Numbered from the stretch's first letter, positions 8,091 to 17,837 are shown. The stretch: 64,000 bases of DNA from Deltaproteobacteria bacterium (GCA_016930075.1 JAFGHS010000042.1:1-64000); one strand, 5' to 3'. Made by a program: numbers and translations. Notes: generated by a model not told the origin, from the sequence alone.

Positions 8091-11000
8091 GTGACAGAAA
8101 TGGATGAGAAGAAGCAGTGTGAGATCGCGCGGATGAGCTGGACGGACCTGGCGAATAATCTCCAGATTCCGGAAAAGGGTAAACGCGGAGCAGGGGGCGT
8201 CTCCCAGGACAAGGCCCTCCGGGAATACTTCGGGGACGAAGAATACGCCTATCTCCAAAAACTGGCGACCCGCACCCGGGCTGCCCGTACGCGAAGCCCT
8301 GCGGAGGGAAACATCGTCCTGGTGCCCGGCATCATGGGTTCCAGTTTGATGACCACGGATACCGAAGGCGATGCAGACCTCATCTGGATCAGCCTCTTCA
8401 GGCTGGTTGCGGGACAGATCCGGCGTCTGGCCTTTAAGCCCGACGGCGCCTCCGAGGATAATTCCCGTTATGTCGTGACGCCCGGCGAACTGGACAAGCG
8501 GGTTTATACGCGCGCCGTCCTCTGGCTTCAGGCGTCATGGAATGTCGAATCTTTTCCCTTTGACTGGCGCAAGGACATCGACACCGCATCCGATGCGTTG
8601 GCGGTGTTTATTAAGCAGAAATTTCCCCATCAGCCGGTGCATCTTGTGGCCCATTCCATGGGCGGTCTTGTATGCCGAAATTTTATCCGGCGTCACGGGG
8701 AACAGTGGAACGCCCTGCAAGGCGGCGATGGCGCCGAGGGTGGACGCCTGATTATGCTGGGCACACCGAACTACGGGTCTTTTGCCATTCCCCAAACCAT
8801 GACGGGCCGTGAAACGCTGGTCAAACTCCTGGCCGCCGCGGACCTCAAAAACAGCCTGTCCGATATCCTCGACACCATCAATACCTTTGTCGGCAGCTAC
8901 GAGATGCTCCCGTCGCCGAGCAAACTCCCGCCGTCTCTGCAACGCCTCTATAAAAAGGACAGTTGGGGCCGTTACCCGGTTTCGGAAAAGCACCTTGATC
9001 GCGCCTTGCAGTTCCACCGCGATATGGAACGGGAAGATACGATTGACCCTGCCCGCATGACGTATATAGCGGGGTGCAACCAGGAGACGCTGGCGGGGAT
9101 GGAGGTTGTCGGACCAGGGGAATTCGACTATCTCGTCACGGATAACGGTGACGGCCGCGTGACCCATGAGTTAGGACTGCTTCCCGGAGTTCCGACGTAC
9201 TATGTGGAAGAGGCGCATGGCGATTTGCCGAAAAATGAACAGGTCCTTGCCGCTTTGCAGGACCTCCTGAAAATGGGCTACACCGATGCTTTGCCCATTC
9301 AGCCGGTGATATCCCGATCCCTTCCGTCTTCTGGCATATACAGGATAAACCGTGCAAGCGAAGAGAGCATCAGTCGCCAACTGGGAGACATATCTCTGCG
9401 CGTCAAAGGAAAGAAGGAATGCTCGCCCGATGATGTGCGTTTCGCCGAGGAGGCTCTCCTGAGAGCGGCGACAGGTCAACGTCCATCTTCCCGGCCCAAA
9501 GCATCAAAGGAAACGGGCAAAGACCGTTTTCAAAAGCAAAAACCCCTGCCCCTCCACATTGATGTGGTGAGAGGGGATGTGACCCAGATCAAAGCCCCCG
9601 TCCTGGTTGTCGGCCATTACAAAGGCGCTGCGCCGGTAAATGCCGAGGGGGCCCTTGACAAGGCCCTCGATTACTGGATTACCCATGCCGGCCGGCAGGG
9701 GATCATCGGCGCCGGCCTGGGAGAGCTCTTCTTTATCCCCATTATGGAAAAACAGGTTGCCGCCAAAGCCGTTGTGCTCGCGGGGATGGGAAACGAAGGC
9801 GAATTCACCAAACCCGATTTGCGATACCTGATTGCCAATGCCGCTTATGCCGCGTCGGCCCTGAAACTGGATACCTTTGCCACGGTCCTGATCGGTTCCG
9901 GGACGGGGAACCTGTCCAGGGAAAGGGCGCTGCGGGGCATGATCGAGGGGATGGCCGATGCAATGCAGCGATTGCCGGAGAAACAAAGGATTCAAACCCT
10001 CATCCTGGTGGAAAGGAATGACGAAGCGTATGCGGATATCGTAAAGTCGGTTCAGCTACTCAAAGAAAAAAAGGTTTTCCCAAATCTTTCCCTTCAGATC
10101 ACGAGCAGGACAATGAATCTGCCCATTGCCGGGGCTCCCCAAAAACGGCCGCCGGACATTCTGGAGGACGCATTCCCGGAAACGAGAATCACCGTGGAGA
10201 GGGACAGGGACAAATTCCGTTTTTCCGCGTTGAGTAAGACGGCCGTCGTCCCGGTTCGCGAGGTCGAGGTCCAGTCTCTTCTGGCCGGCGACATTGCGGA
10301 GCGGCTGATGTCATCGAGAACCCCGGAAGAACAGACGATATACGGCCAGATGCTTGCCGCCTATCTCATGCCGGAAGATTTTCGCCGCCTTGTCGAAGAG
10401 GCGGAATCCCTGACCCTGATCCTCGACCGCAGCACGGCATCGTTTCCCTGGGAGATGGCGGGCATCAAGAAAGCACAGGGATCGTCGTTCTTCGGCACTG
10501 ACCTCAATCTTACCCGTCAGTTCCGGACCATGCTGGCCTCGCCGGGCCTCATGCCCCCGCTCAATCGCTCCCTCCGGGTCCTGGTGATTGCCGATCCCGC
10601 TCCGGAAGAGGAATACCGATTGCCGGGCGCACGCCGCGAAGGCCGCGCCGTTGTGGACGTCCTGAACCGTTTCAAAAAAGGCAAAGGTCTGGACATTATG
10701 ATTGATGAACATATCGGCGCCAATGCCTGTGATCCCGTGGAGATTCTGGCGCTCCTGTACAATGAGGAATACGACATCGTCCACTACGCGGGCCACGGGC
10801 TGTTTGATGAAGAGAATCCGTCGCACGGCGGCTGGGTATTCGGCAAGGATTACATCCTGTCGGCGCGGGAGATCTTCCAGGCCCGCCGGGTGCCGCGGCT
10901 TGTCTTTGCCAATGCCTGTTTTTCCTCCGTCATCAAGGAACGACAGGCCATGGGCGCCGATGAAATGAACCGAAGCCTGGCCGGTATGGCCGAGGCGTTT

Positions 11001-11213
11001 TTCGCCCGCGGCATCCAGAACTATATCGGCGCCGGCTGGCCCGTGGATGATGAACCGGCCGTGATATTCGCCTCCGCATTTTACGAGAACGCCCTTGAAG
11101 GAAAGACCCTCGGGGCGTCCATCGCCGAAGCCCGCCGGGCCATTTTCGGCCAGGCCTCGACGTGGGGGGCCTATCAGCATTACGGACAGGTGAACGGGAA
11201 ATTAATCCTCTGA
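8091..11213 (+). CDS. Multidomain LCAT-like alpha/beta hydrolase plus CHAT (caspase-like) domain protein
   Basis: N-terminal 'NIVLVPGIMGSSLM' and nucleophile elbow 'LVAHSMGGLV' (LCAT-like lipase). C-terminal 'DIVHYAGHGLFD' (His) and 'RLVFANACFSSV' (Cys) are CHAT dyad motifs. Confidence 0.82.
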   Translation: MTEMDEKKQCEIARMSWTDLANNLQIPEKGKRGAGGVSQDKALREYFGDEEYAYLQKLATRTRAARTRSPAEGNIVLVPGIMGSSLMTTDTEGDADLIWISLFRLVAGQIRRLAFKPDGASEDNSRYVVTPGELDKRVYTRAVLWLQASWNVESFPFDWRKDIDTASDALAVFIKQKFPHQPVHLVAHSMGGLVCRNFIRRHGEQWNALQGGDGAEGGRLIMLGTPNYGSFAIPQTMTGRETLVKLLAAADLKNSLSDILDTINTFVGSYEMLPSPSKLPPSLQRLYKKDSWGRYPVSEKHLDRALQFHRDMEREDTIDPARMTYIAGCNQETLAGMEVVGPGEFDYLVTDNGDGRVTHELGLLPGVPTYYVEEAHGDLPKNEQVLAALQDLLKMGYTDALPIQPVISRSLPSSGIYRINRASEESISRQLGDISLRVKGKKECSPDDVRFAEEALLRAATGQRPSSRPKASKETGKDRFQKQKPLPLHIDVVRGDVTQIKAPVLVVGHYKGAAPVNAEGALDKALDYWITHAGRQGIIGAGLGELFFIPIMEKQVAAKAVVLAGMGNEGEFTKPDLRYLIANAAYAASALKLDTFATVLIGSGTGNLSRERALRGMIEGMADAMQRLPEKQRIQTLILVERNDEAYADIVKSVQLLKEKKVFPNLSLQITSRTMNLPIAGAPQKRPPDILEDAFPETRITVERDRDKFRFSALSKTAVVPVREVEVQSLLAGDIAERLMSSRTPEEQTIYGQMLAAYLMPEDFRRLVEEAESLTLILDRSTASFPWEMAGIKKAQGSSFFGTDLNLTRQFRTMLASPGLMPPLNRSLRVLVIADPAPEEEYRLPGARREGRAVVDVLNRFKKGKGLDIMIDEHIGANACDPVEILALLYNEEYDIVHYAGHGLFDEENPSHGGWVFGKDYILSAREIFQARRVPRLVFANACFSSVIKERQAMGADEMNRSLAGMAEAFFARGIQNYIGAGWPVDDEPAVIFASAFYENALEGKTLGASIAEARRAIFGQASTWGAYQHYGQVNGKLIL

Positions 11214-11595
11214 TCCGGGTGTGCGCGGATGTTTCCTGTTTTCGAGGAAACCCGAGAATCTATTGACAAGACTTCGGCAAAATGATTTGAAAGACAGAGA
11301 TTCCTAACGCTTTACATAGGGCAGATCACTTACCTGTCAAGACGATTTATGTTTTCATAATTTACCGTCAGAGAAGACTTGATCGCCGGCAAATGATATG
11401 TACCAAACGTGTAATAGCATTAAAAACGACACGATATTCGGCAATATGGGCATATATCGTTGGCGATTGAATATAGACATATGAAGTTCAATATTATGTA
11501 GTTAGACATCGTTAACGGAGGAGCGAACCCCAAAAATTGCGGAGATATACGGAACTACAGAATAACTTGTTCTGCATCAAAAATGAGGCATAATA

Positions 11596-12555
11596 ATGAA
11601 AGATTACAAAGCAGACTTAAACCAACGATATTGGAACTATCAGAAAACTCAGTTTTCAGCTGGGTATACTTTCTTTGAGCGTTCGTTTGTCCAAGATGGA
11701 CGCCCACCTGTCTTTATTAGAAATGAAGCGTGGCGAAATGTCATTATCAATCCTGTTGCAGACGAACTGGAAACTCGTAGATTACTTGCTGTGATACCTG
11801 AAGGGGAAAGGCATAGATGGTTTGGTAGCATGAACAGTTCACAAGCCTTGGCACAAAGTGTATTTGGTAATTTGGCAACATACGACTCTTTGCACTACCT
11901 GTCTGACCTAACAGATGATGAAGGAATACCATTGTTTGGTAAAGCACAAATATCATCAGATAATTTTAAGATGGAGCATAAAATAGATTATCTTGGCGAA
12001 CCACGTCGTACAAGCCTTGATGGATATATTTCCGGAGATTATCGAATAGCAATTGAATGTAAGTTTACTGAACAAGAAATCGGGACTTGTTCTCGACCAC
12101 GATTAAAAGCAACGGTTTCAAACTATGAGAGCGAACATTGCAATGGAACTTATTCAATACAAAGGGCAAGAAGGGAACGATGTTCATTAACCGAAATTGG
12201 TGTTTTATATTGGCACTATGTTCCGTACTTGCTCAATTGGAAAAATGATAGCGATTATAATCCATGCCCACTGAATAAAAACTATCAATTGGTAAGAAAT
12301 ATCTTGGCAGTAGGCATAAATACAGATGGAAATGCATCTGTTAATAGTGGTCATGTCATACTAATTTATGATGAGCGTAATCCAGCTTTCCAGCAAGGTG
12401 GAAATGGTCTACTTGCTTATATAAGCATTCAATCAGATCTGCGAGAACCTGCAATGTTAAGGAAATGTAGTTGGCAACGTATTATCCAGCATATAAGAGA
12501 AAAAAACATTTTGTCTTGGCTAACAGAGAACCTTACACTAAAGTATGGGTTGTAG
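11596..12555 (+). CDS. Putative PD-(D/E)XK-family nuclease (PGN_0703-like / restriction-endonuclease-like)
   Basis: 319 aa; 'RTSLDGYISGDYRIAIECKFTEQEIG' fits the D-x(n)-E-x-K core. AT-rich relative to the flanks. Confidence 0.6.
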   Translation: MKDYKADLNQRYWNYQKTQFSAGYTFFERSFVQDGRPPVFIRNEAWRNVIINPVADELETRRLLAVIPEGERHRWFGSMNSSQALAQSVFGNLATYDSLHYLSDLTDDEGIPLFGKAQISSDNFKMEHKIDYLGEPRRTSLDGYISGDYRIAIECKFTEQEIGTCSRPRLKATVSNYESEHCNGTYSIQRARRERCSLTEIGVLYWHYVPYLLNWKNDSDYNPCPLNKNYQLVRNILAVGINTDGNASVNSGHVILIYDERNPAFQQGGNGLLAYISIQSDLREPAMLRKCSWQRIIQHIREKNILSWLTENLTLKYGL

Positions 12556-12731
12556 CGCCGAACCAATAAGGATTGAAGCGACCTGTCACGTCAGGCAATA
12601 AGGCCAGTCGGCACCCAGGTTACTTTCAATCCAATGTTCAAATCATGCAATACACCGGACCCGCGTTCCGCGGGCCTGTGATCGCCACGTAATGAATAAA
12701 ATTAACAAAATAGCAAAGGAGAATTTAACCA

Positions 12732-12935
12732 ATGATCGACCCAAAAAAAGCAGAAGAAATATCCAGAAAAATTAGGGATATCGCACAACAAATTAGCAAC
12801 CACAAAAACAACTTTGAAAGAATTAAAAAAGACAAGGAATATAAAGTTAGAGATTTTGACAGACAAATGGAACAAGAAAATGAAGCAATGAAACGCTTAG
12901 GAAGACAGATTGATGATTTGAAGAGACAAATTTAG
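12732..12935 (+). CDS. Small charged coiled-coil hypothetical protein
   Basis: 67-aa ORF after an AGGAG-like site; IDPKKAEEISRKIRDIAQQISNHKNNFERIKK... Confidence 0.45.
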   Translation: MIDPKKAEEISRKIRDIAQQISNHKNNFERIKKDKEYKVRDFDRQMEQENEAMKRLGRQIDDLKRQI

Positions 12936-12985
12936 AAGAAGGAAGGGGGTCACATCTTCATAGGGGGATAAAGGGGGGGATAAAG

Positions 12986-13056
12986 GGGACGCTGTTACCT
13001 TATAAACTTATTCGAGAACTATTCAATGAAGTTAATAAGTTAACAGCGTCCCTAAC
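12986..13056. repeat. 24-bp imperfect inverted repeat (stem-loop)
   Basis: gggacgctgttaccttataaactt ... aagttaataagttaacagcgtccc; arms match at 22 of 24 positions. Confidence 0.7.
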
Positions 13057-13235
13057 CCATAACCCGACTGGCGTTCAATACTTTTTAGCGTGCCAATCGG
13101 TATGTCTTTTTTTGGATGTGGAACGATAACACGCCCTTTGCGCTTTGAATGCCGGAATTGAGTATGAGAGCCAGCTTTGTCAATTTCATACCATCCATTT
13201 TGTTTGAGTATTTAGATGATTTGCCGACTATCCAT
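13032..13235 (-). pseudogene. hicA-type mRNA interferase toxin remnant with in-frame nonsense codon
   Basis: Reverse-strand translation MDSRQII*ILKQNGWYEIDKAGSHTQFRHSKRKGRVIVPHPKKDIPIGTLKSIERQ...; GSH and VPHPKKDIPIGTLKSI are HicA motifs. TAA replaces an expected Lys/other sense codon at position 8. Confidence 0.75.
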
Positions 13236-13492
13236 AATGTGTATTTATGCGCATTAAATTGTTTCTTGTCAATCATAACCGGATAACCTCGGCATGAACC
13301 GTGACGGGAATTTTGCTGGCGCTCAATCCCAGCAGATTATGCCCACGAGGATCAATCTCTCTAATGCCATTTCTCAATTATCTGCATGAAAAATATAGGG
13401 CTCGGGTCTACGCTCCTGACAGGATTATTATAGGATTTTCCCTATGCAGGTAGCGTTTCCATTGGGCACGGCGCCGGAATAGTGCCTGCCGG

Positions 13493-14455
13493 CTACTTCA
13501 GGACAACCCGGTTTCGTCCGGATTGTTTTGCTTCATACAGGGCGGTGTCCGCCCGTTTGATCAAACTTTCTTCCGTATCATCGGCCAGAAAGAGTGTTAC
13601 GCCGAAACTGGCGGTTATCTGCCGGTCGATTCCCGGATACGCCGTCGACTGAATGGATTTGCGGATTCTTTCCGCGCATTCCACGGCGGTAGCAACCGGT
13701 GTTTCGGGAAGGATCACGACGAATTCCTCGCCGCCGAAGCGAGCCGTAATATCTTCCTTTCTGCACATCATACGCAGGATATTTGCTACTTGCACCAGCA
13801 CCCTGTCGCCGGCGTCATGTCCATAAGTATCATTGATTGATTTGAAGTGGTCGATGTCCGTCATCAGTGCCGACAGCGGACGACCATGACGCCTGGCTCT
13901 GGACATCTCCTTATCGATCATTTCTTTCAGTTTCCGCCTGTTGGTCAATTCTGTTAACGGATCCGTGTTCATCAGTTTGGTGATGGTGATGTTTGCAGAT
14001 TCCAATTCCCTGTTCTTCTTGTTGAGTTGTCGGGTCAGGTCGGTTAATTCATCGGTGAGTTTGGACAGGGTGGCAAAAAGTTCGTGATCGGTCAGACGGA
14101 CGTTATGCGCAAAAATAAGATAGCGGTTGCCAACTTCGATGACATGGCCCGACAAAGAGCGCTCAAGTGAATGATGCAATGCTAATGTGAGCCGGATGGG
14201 CCGGCAATCTCCCCGGTCTAAATCCTTGTCTATCGGAAGCCCTCCGCTGAGGAAAGCATCAATAGACTGACCGACAGGTTTTTCGGTCAAATCAATGTTT
14301 TCCAGAAAGAATGGATTGCAGTCCAAAATGGTTCCCTGACGATCCAGAAGGATGACGGCAAGCCGGCCTGAGGTCAGGAGATAGTCGGCAATTTTCTCCG
14401 GATGCTCAAGAAATATCTTTGACAAATGGGCAGGGACATCGTGTTCGCTTACCAT
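13493..14455 (-). CDS. PAS/GGDEF diguanylate cyclase
   Basis: 'TDPLTELTNRRKL...DIDHFKSINDTYGHDAGDRVL...RFGGEEFVVILPET' GGDEF-domain signature with GGEEF. Likely start MVSEHDVP at 14455; the ORF track extends to 14521. Confidence 0.92.
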   Translation of the reverse strand: MVSEHDVPAHLSKIFLEHPEKIADYLLTSGRLAVILLDRQGTILDCNPFFLENIDLTEKPVGQSIDAFLSGGLPIDKDLDRGDCRPIRLTLALHHSLERSLSGHVIEVGNRYLIFAHNVRLTDHELFATLSKLTDELTDLTRQLNKKNRELESANITITKLMNTDPLTELTNRRKLKEMIDKEMSRARRHGRPLSALMTDIDHFKSINDTYGHDAGDRVLVQVANILRMMCRKEDITARFGGEEFVVILPETPVATAVECAERIRKSIQSTAYPGIDRQITASFGVTLFLADDTEESLIKRADTALYEAKQSGRNRVVLK

Positions 14456-15543
14456 GTCAAAACCTGCCTTATCGCAGATTTGGGATCTTCCGCCCAGGCG
14501 TCGGCGCCGATTTGCCGCCACAAATTACGATCCGAGTTGAAAGCCGATCCGCCGACCAGAATCTTGATGTGACCCAGATCAGGCGCGCCCTTGAGGGTTG
14601 AAATAATGGCCGCCACTCTGTCCATGCCAAACGGCATGGTCAGGGATATGGCGAGGAATCGTGGATTGGTTTTTCTGATCAGTCTGATAAGTTCTTCAGC
14701 CGGAGTGTTCGCCCCAAGATAAAGAATGTCCCATCCCGCCGCTTCCAGCATATCCGCGAGCATTCGCCCCCCCAGTTCATGAAATTCGTTAGGCGCGGAG
14801 GTGACTATGGCCTTGCCCCTGTCGGGTGGCGGAATGGGTAGTTTTGCATAGAGGCCGGCCAGTATTCTTCCGACCATGGACGTGGCCAGATGTTCTTCGG
14901 CGGTGCTGATCTTGTCTTGCTCCCAGAGACGGCCGATCTCGTACATAACCGGCTGGATCAGTCCCAGATAGAGTGTCTCCTGTCCGTTTTCCCTGGATAG
15001 GATGGATTCGGCGATTTTCATACAGCTTTGAAAGTCGGCAGAAAGAAGGCAGGCGCCGAACTTTCCGCGCTCATCGGCAAGGTCCGGATAGGCTTCTTCC
15101 ATATCGGAAACAACGGTGGAAAGTTCGATCATGTGGCGGTGATGATGAAGCATCCAGTCGTAAACCGCGTTGATTTCAGCGGCGGCGGCCGGGGCGAGGT
15201 GCTTTTTTACCGCTTCCTTCCACGTCTCCAGCACCTGGGGGAAGTAGTCGAAGGAAAAACCGTGTGTTCCGTAGGCACGGTAAACCCAGGGGAGGGTCTT
15301 GGCCAGCATTTCGTAGCTGTTGAATTGAAAGACGGTTGCCATGAAGTCAATATGATTGCGATGATTATCGTGCATCATACGGATGGGGTTGCCGCCGATA
15401 AGCACGGCGATTTGGGGATGATCTTCCATCCGCGTATTGACTTCGTCCAGCAGAACGTCCCTCGCCTCGATGTAGCGATGCGTTGCGTCAGGTGTGACCT
15501 TCAATGATTCTTTTGCCTCTTTAATCAATGATTCCCGGTCCAT
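14449..15543 (-). CDS. Cobalamin (B12)-binding domain protein
   Basis: 364 aa; 'VTSAPNEFHELGGRMLADMLEAAGWDILYLGANTPAEELI' matches B12-binding fold features. Overlaps the GGDEF gene by a few bases. Confidence 0.85.
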   Translation of the reverse strand: MDRESLIKEAKESLKVTPDATHRYIEARDVLLDEVNTRMEDHPQIAVLIGGNPIRMMHDNHRNHIDFMATVFQFNSYEMLAKTLPWVYRAYGTHGFSFDYFPQVLETWKEAVKKHLAPAAAAEINAVYDWMLHHHRHMIELSTVVSDMEEAYPDLADERGKFGACLLSADFQSCMKIAESILSRENGQETLYLGLIQPVMYEIGRLWEQDKISTAEEHLATSMVGRILAGLYAKLPIPPPDRGKAIVTSAPNEFHELGGRMLADMLEAAGWDILYLGANTPAEELIRLIRKTNPRFLAISLTMPFGMDRVAAIISTLKGAPDLGHIKILVGGSAFNSDRNLWRQIGADAWAEDPKSAIRQVLTW

Positions 15544-15558
15544 AAGTCCTCCTCAATT

Positions 15559-16284
15559 CTACCGGTCCCATAAATGCCTGTCGACATACTGGGCAAGAAC
15601 CTCCTGCATCCGGCTTGGCGGAGGCACGCCGAAATAGATGCAAATTACGGCGTGGGCAATTTCGTGGGCGAGGATGCGATCCGTAATATTGCCGATCGAT
15701 ACGGAAATGCTCCGGGTGCCGTGCGAATAGAATGCCACCGGAGCGGAGCCCCTGCCGCCCATTCCCCTGAACGCGCCGGTTACTTCTGCCTGCGTTTTAT
15801 AAAGGACGATGCCGAAGTTTAAATTGAGCGGATGCATATCGAGGATTGCGCATACCGCTTCCACGATCTTGTCGATGCGGGTCTTGGCAAGCAGAGGATT
15901 GCTTTCCGGGCTTTCACGCAGGAAGCTCAAACCGGTGGCAATATTCCTTGTAAATGTGTGGAGATCTTTTTCGTCGGCATAGGAGATGGTGACGTATTGC
16001 GTTTTATAGGTCTGGTTTGCTTCATCCGCATAAACCCGGGAGGTATTGACGGTAAAAAAAAGTGCGAAACAGAAGGAGATGATGATGAAAAAGGCATTGC
16101 GGAGCGGCGTGTACGCCCTTAAGTGATGATTAAGGAAGGTTTCTTTCCCTGAACCGAAAGAGAAGATGCCGCTATTGTTTGCCGCGCATCCGGAAATGCC
16201 GGATGGGGTAATGCGTGCTTCCCGGTTGACGCTATTTCGGCTGGGTCGTTTTGAAGTGTTGGGCCGCATCCTGTAGTTCCACAA
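15559..16284 (-). CDS. Secreted putative zinc metallopeptidase
   Basis: 'ILAHEIAHAVICIYFGVPPPSRMQEVLAQYVDRHLW' HExxH plus downstream E; hydrophobic signal segment upstream. True start may be internal. Confidence 0.65.
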   Translation of the reverse strand: MWNYRMRPNTSKRPSRNSVNREARITPSGISGCAANNSGIFSFGSGKETFLNHHLRAYTPLRNAFFIIISFCFALFFTVNTSRVYADEANQTYKTQYVTISYADEKDLHTFTRNIATGLSFLRESPESNPLLAKTRIDKIVEAVCAILDMHPLNLNFGIVLYKTQAEVTGAFRGMGGRGSAPVAFYSHGTRSISVSIGNITDRILAHEIAHAVICIYFGVPPPSRMQEVLAQYVDRHLWDR

Positions 16285-16846
16285 GTCTCTGCTTAATTTC
16301 CTTTATGAGGCGCTCGATGTCTTTTTCGATTGCCGGGTGTGATGCAGCAAGCATTTGCAGCTCCGACGCCAGTCGGTCTAACTCAATTGCCTGGGTTTTT
16401 ATGTTCCCGATTTTTTCGTCCATGATCGCCGACAGTCCATTGATGCGGTCGGCAAGATCCTTGAGCTGATCATTTTTCCTGAGGCTGAAACGCAAAGTCA
16501 GGTCTCCGTTGTAGAGCTCCGTCAGGATCTTTTCGAATCGGTAGAGCGGGCCCGCGATGCGGTGGGATATTAATATCATGACGATAATCGCGACACTGCC
16601 TGATACGAAAATGATCGCGAAAGTTGATGCGAGGAGCGTCGGGAGGAAAAAAGCGCCGGTTTTGAGAAGCTTGACTTCGGAACCGGTATAGCCGGCGGTA
16701 ATGGTTCCCGTAGAATAATAAAGAAAGAGCACCAAACCCGCAATGACGGCTACGGCAACGATAACAAGGAACTTGACGGCAAAACCGGTCTGGAATTTCT
16801 TATCAATGAAGTAATGGCGTCTTCTGAAAGATGGTTTGTTATTCAT
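16232..16846 (-). CDS. Membrane protein with HAMP-like region
   Basis: Two TM segments, then 'HRIAGPLYRFEKILTELYNGDLTLRFSLRKNDQLKDLADRING'. Confidence 0.7.
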   Translation of the reverse strand: MNNKPSFRRRHYFIDKKFQTGFAVKFLVIVAVAVIAGLVLFLYYSTGTITAGYTGSEVKLLKTGAFFLPTLLASTFAIIFVSGSVAIIVMILISHRIAGPLYRFEKILTELYNGDLTLRFSLRKNDQLKDLADRINGLSAIMDEKIGNIKTQAIELDRLASELQMLAASHPAIEKDIERLIKEIKQRLVELQDAAQHFKTTQPK

Positions 16847-17645
16847 GGGCGATCCTTTGCAGCATTTTATCGTTTATCTTGATCCTGGCCGACTGTTTGA
16901 CCTTTTCCATCCATTTTTTTACGGCGGTCTGTTTCTTGTGGGCGAGTAAAGACTCCTTGATGAGAGATCGGATGTCGTCCATAGGGGGTATCGGCACTTT
17001 ATCCTTCTTCAGCAGATGAATGACGACGTACTCGCCTTCCGAAAAGAACGCTTTCACTTCACCCGCCTCCATCTCGAAGGCTTTCGACAGGGAACATCCC
17101 TTCGCGTCATCATAGTAGAGCGGGCCGCTGGCTTCCGCTCCGTCCGGTGTTTTCCCCGCCCGCATGAGGTTCACGATCTTGTCGGCATCCTCCTGAGTGC
17201 GCGCCCGCATGGCGACGACGGACGGCCTGCACCCCATACGGTCATATTCTTCTTTGATTTCTTCATCGGTGACAAATAGCGTTTCCGCCCGCTCGCTGGT
17301 TTCGGATTCGATCAGTTCTTTAATGAGGGCCTGTTCCCAATATTGTTTTATGGCGGCGACGAATTTTTTGTCTTCATGGAGTCTTTTTTTCATGGCTTCC
17401 TGCACCAGCAGTTTTTGCTCGATGATCACCTTGAGCCGGTCCTCAACCGTGGCGCCGGTAATTTTTTGCGAGGGATTCTGCCTGGCGAAGCGGGCGACTT
17501 CTTTTTGAAGTTCTTCTGCATCGATGGGCGCACCGTTTACCGTTGCGACAACCTCAGGCTTTTCCTTGCCCGAATTGCATGCGGCCAAGGCAAGTGCGAG
17601 GATGCAGGAAAGCAAAAGGCCGGGGATAAGGCTGTGTCTTCTCAT
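16839..17645 (-). CDS. SurA/PpiC-type peptidylprolyl isomerase-like lipoprotein
   Basis: Lipobox LALAACNSG; 'VVATVNGAPIDAEELQKEV' SurA-N-like segment. Confidence 0.75.
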   Translation of the reverse strand: MRRHSLIPGLLLSCILALALAACNSGKEKPEVVATVNGAPIDAEELQKEVARFARQNPSQKITGATVEDRLKVIIEQKLLVQEAMKKRLHEDKKFVAAIKQYWEQALIKELIESETSERAETLFVTDEEIKEEYDRMGCRPSVVAMRARTQEDADKIVNLMRAGKTPDGAEASGPLYYDDAKGCSLSKAFEMEAGEVKAFFSEGEYVVIHLLKKDKVPIPPMDDIRSLIKESLLAHKKQTAVKKWMEKVKQSARIKINDKMLQRIAHE

Positions 17646-17837
17646 AGCGGCTCCTTCTTAGAGTATCTATCAAGGCTTATCTGGAAAAAATTCTACACGT
17701 TCATTTAAGTTATGTCAAATAGTTAAGCATCTCAAGCGACAGCCCATTATATTGGGTTGACATGCAAAACGGCTTTTTTTATACTCAGGCCGTCAGAAAA
17801 AAATAATGCCTTGTCGATGTTATTCAGGAGAGCTTTT

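Noticed and set aside
12545-12700. Possible integron attC site after the nuclease gene
   Set aside because: A small hairpin (cccgcgttccgcgggc) exists, but no clear GTTRRRY core sites or integrase were seen.
13085-13276. 63-aa - ORF as listed
   Set aside because: Overlaps the hicA remnant in a different frame; HicA motifs are in the other frame.
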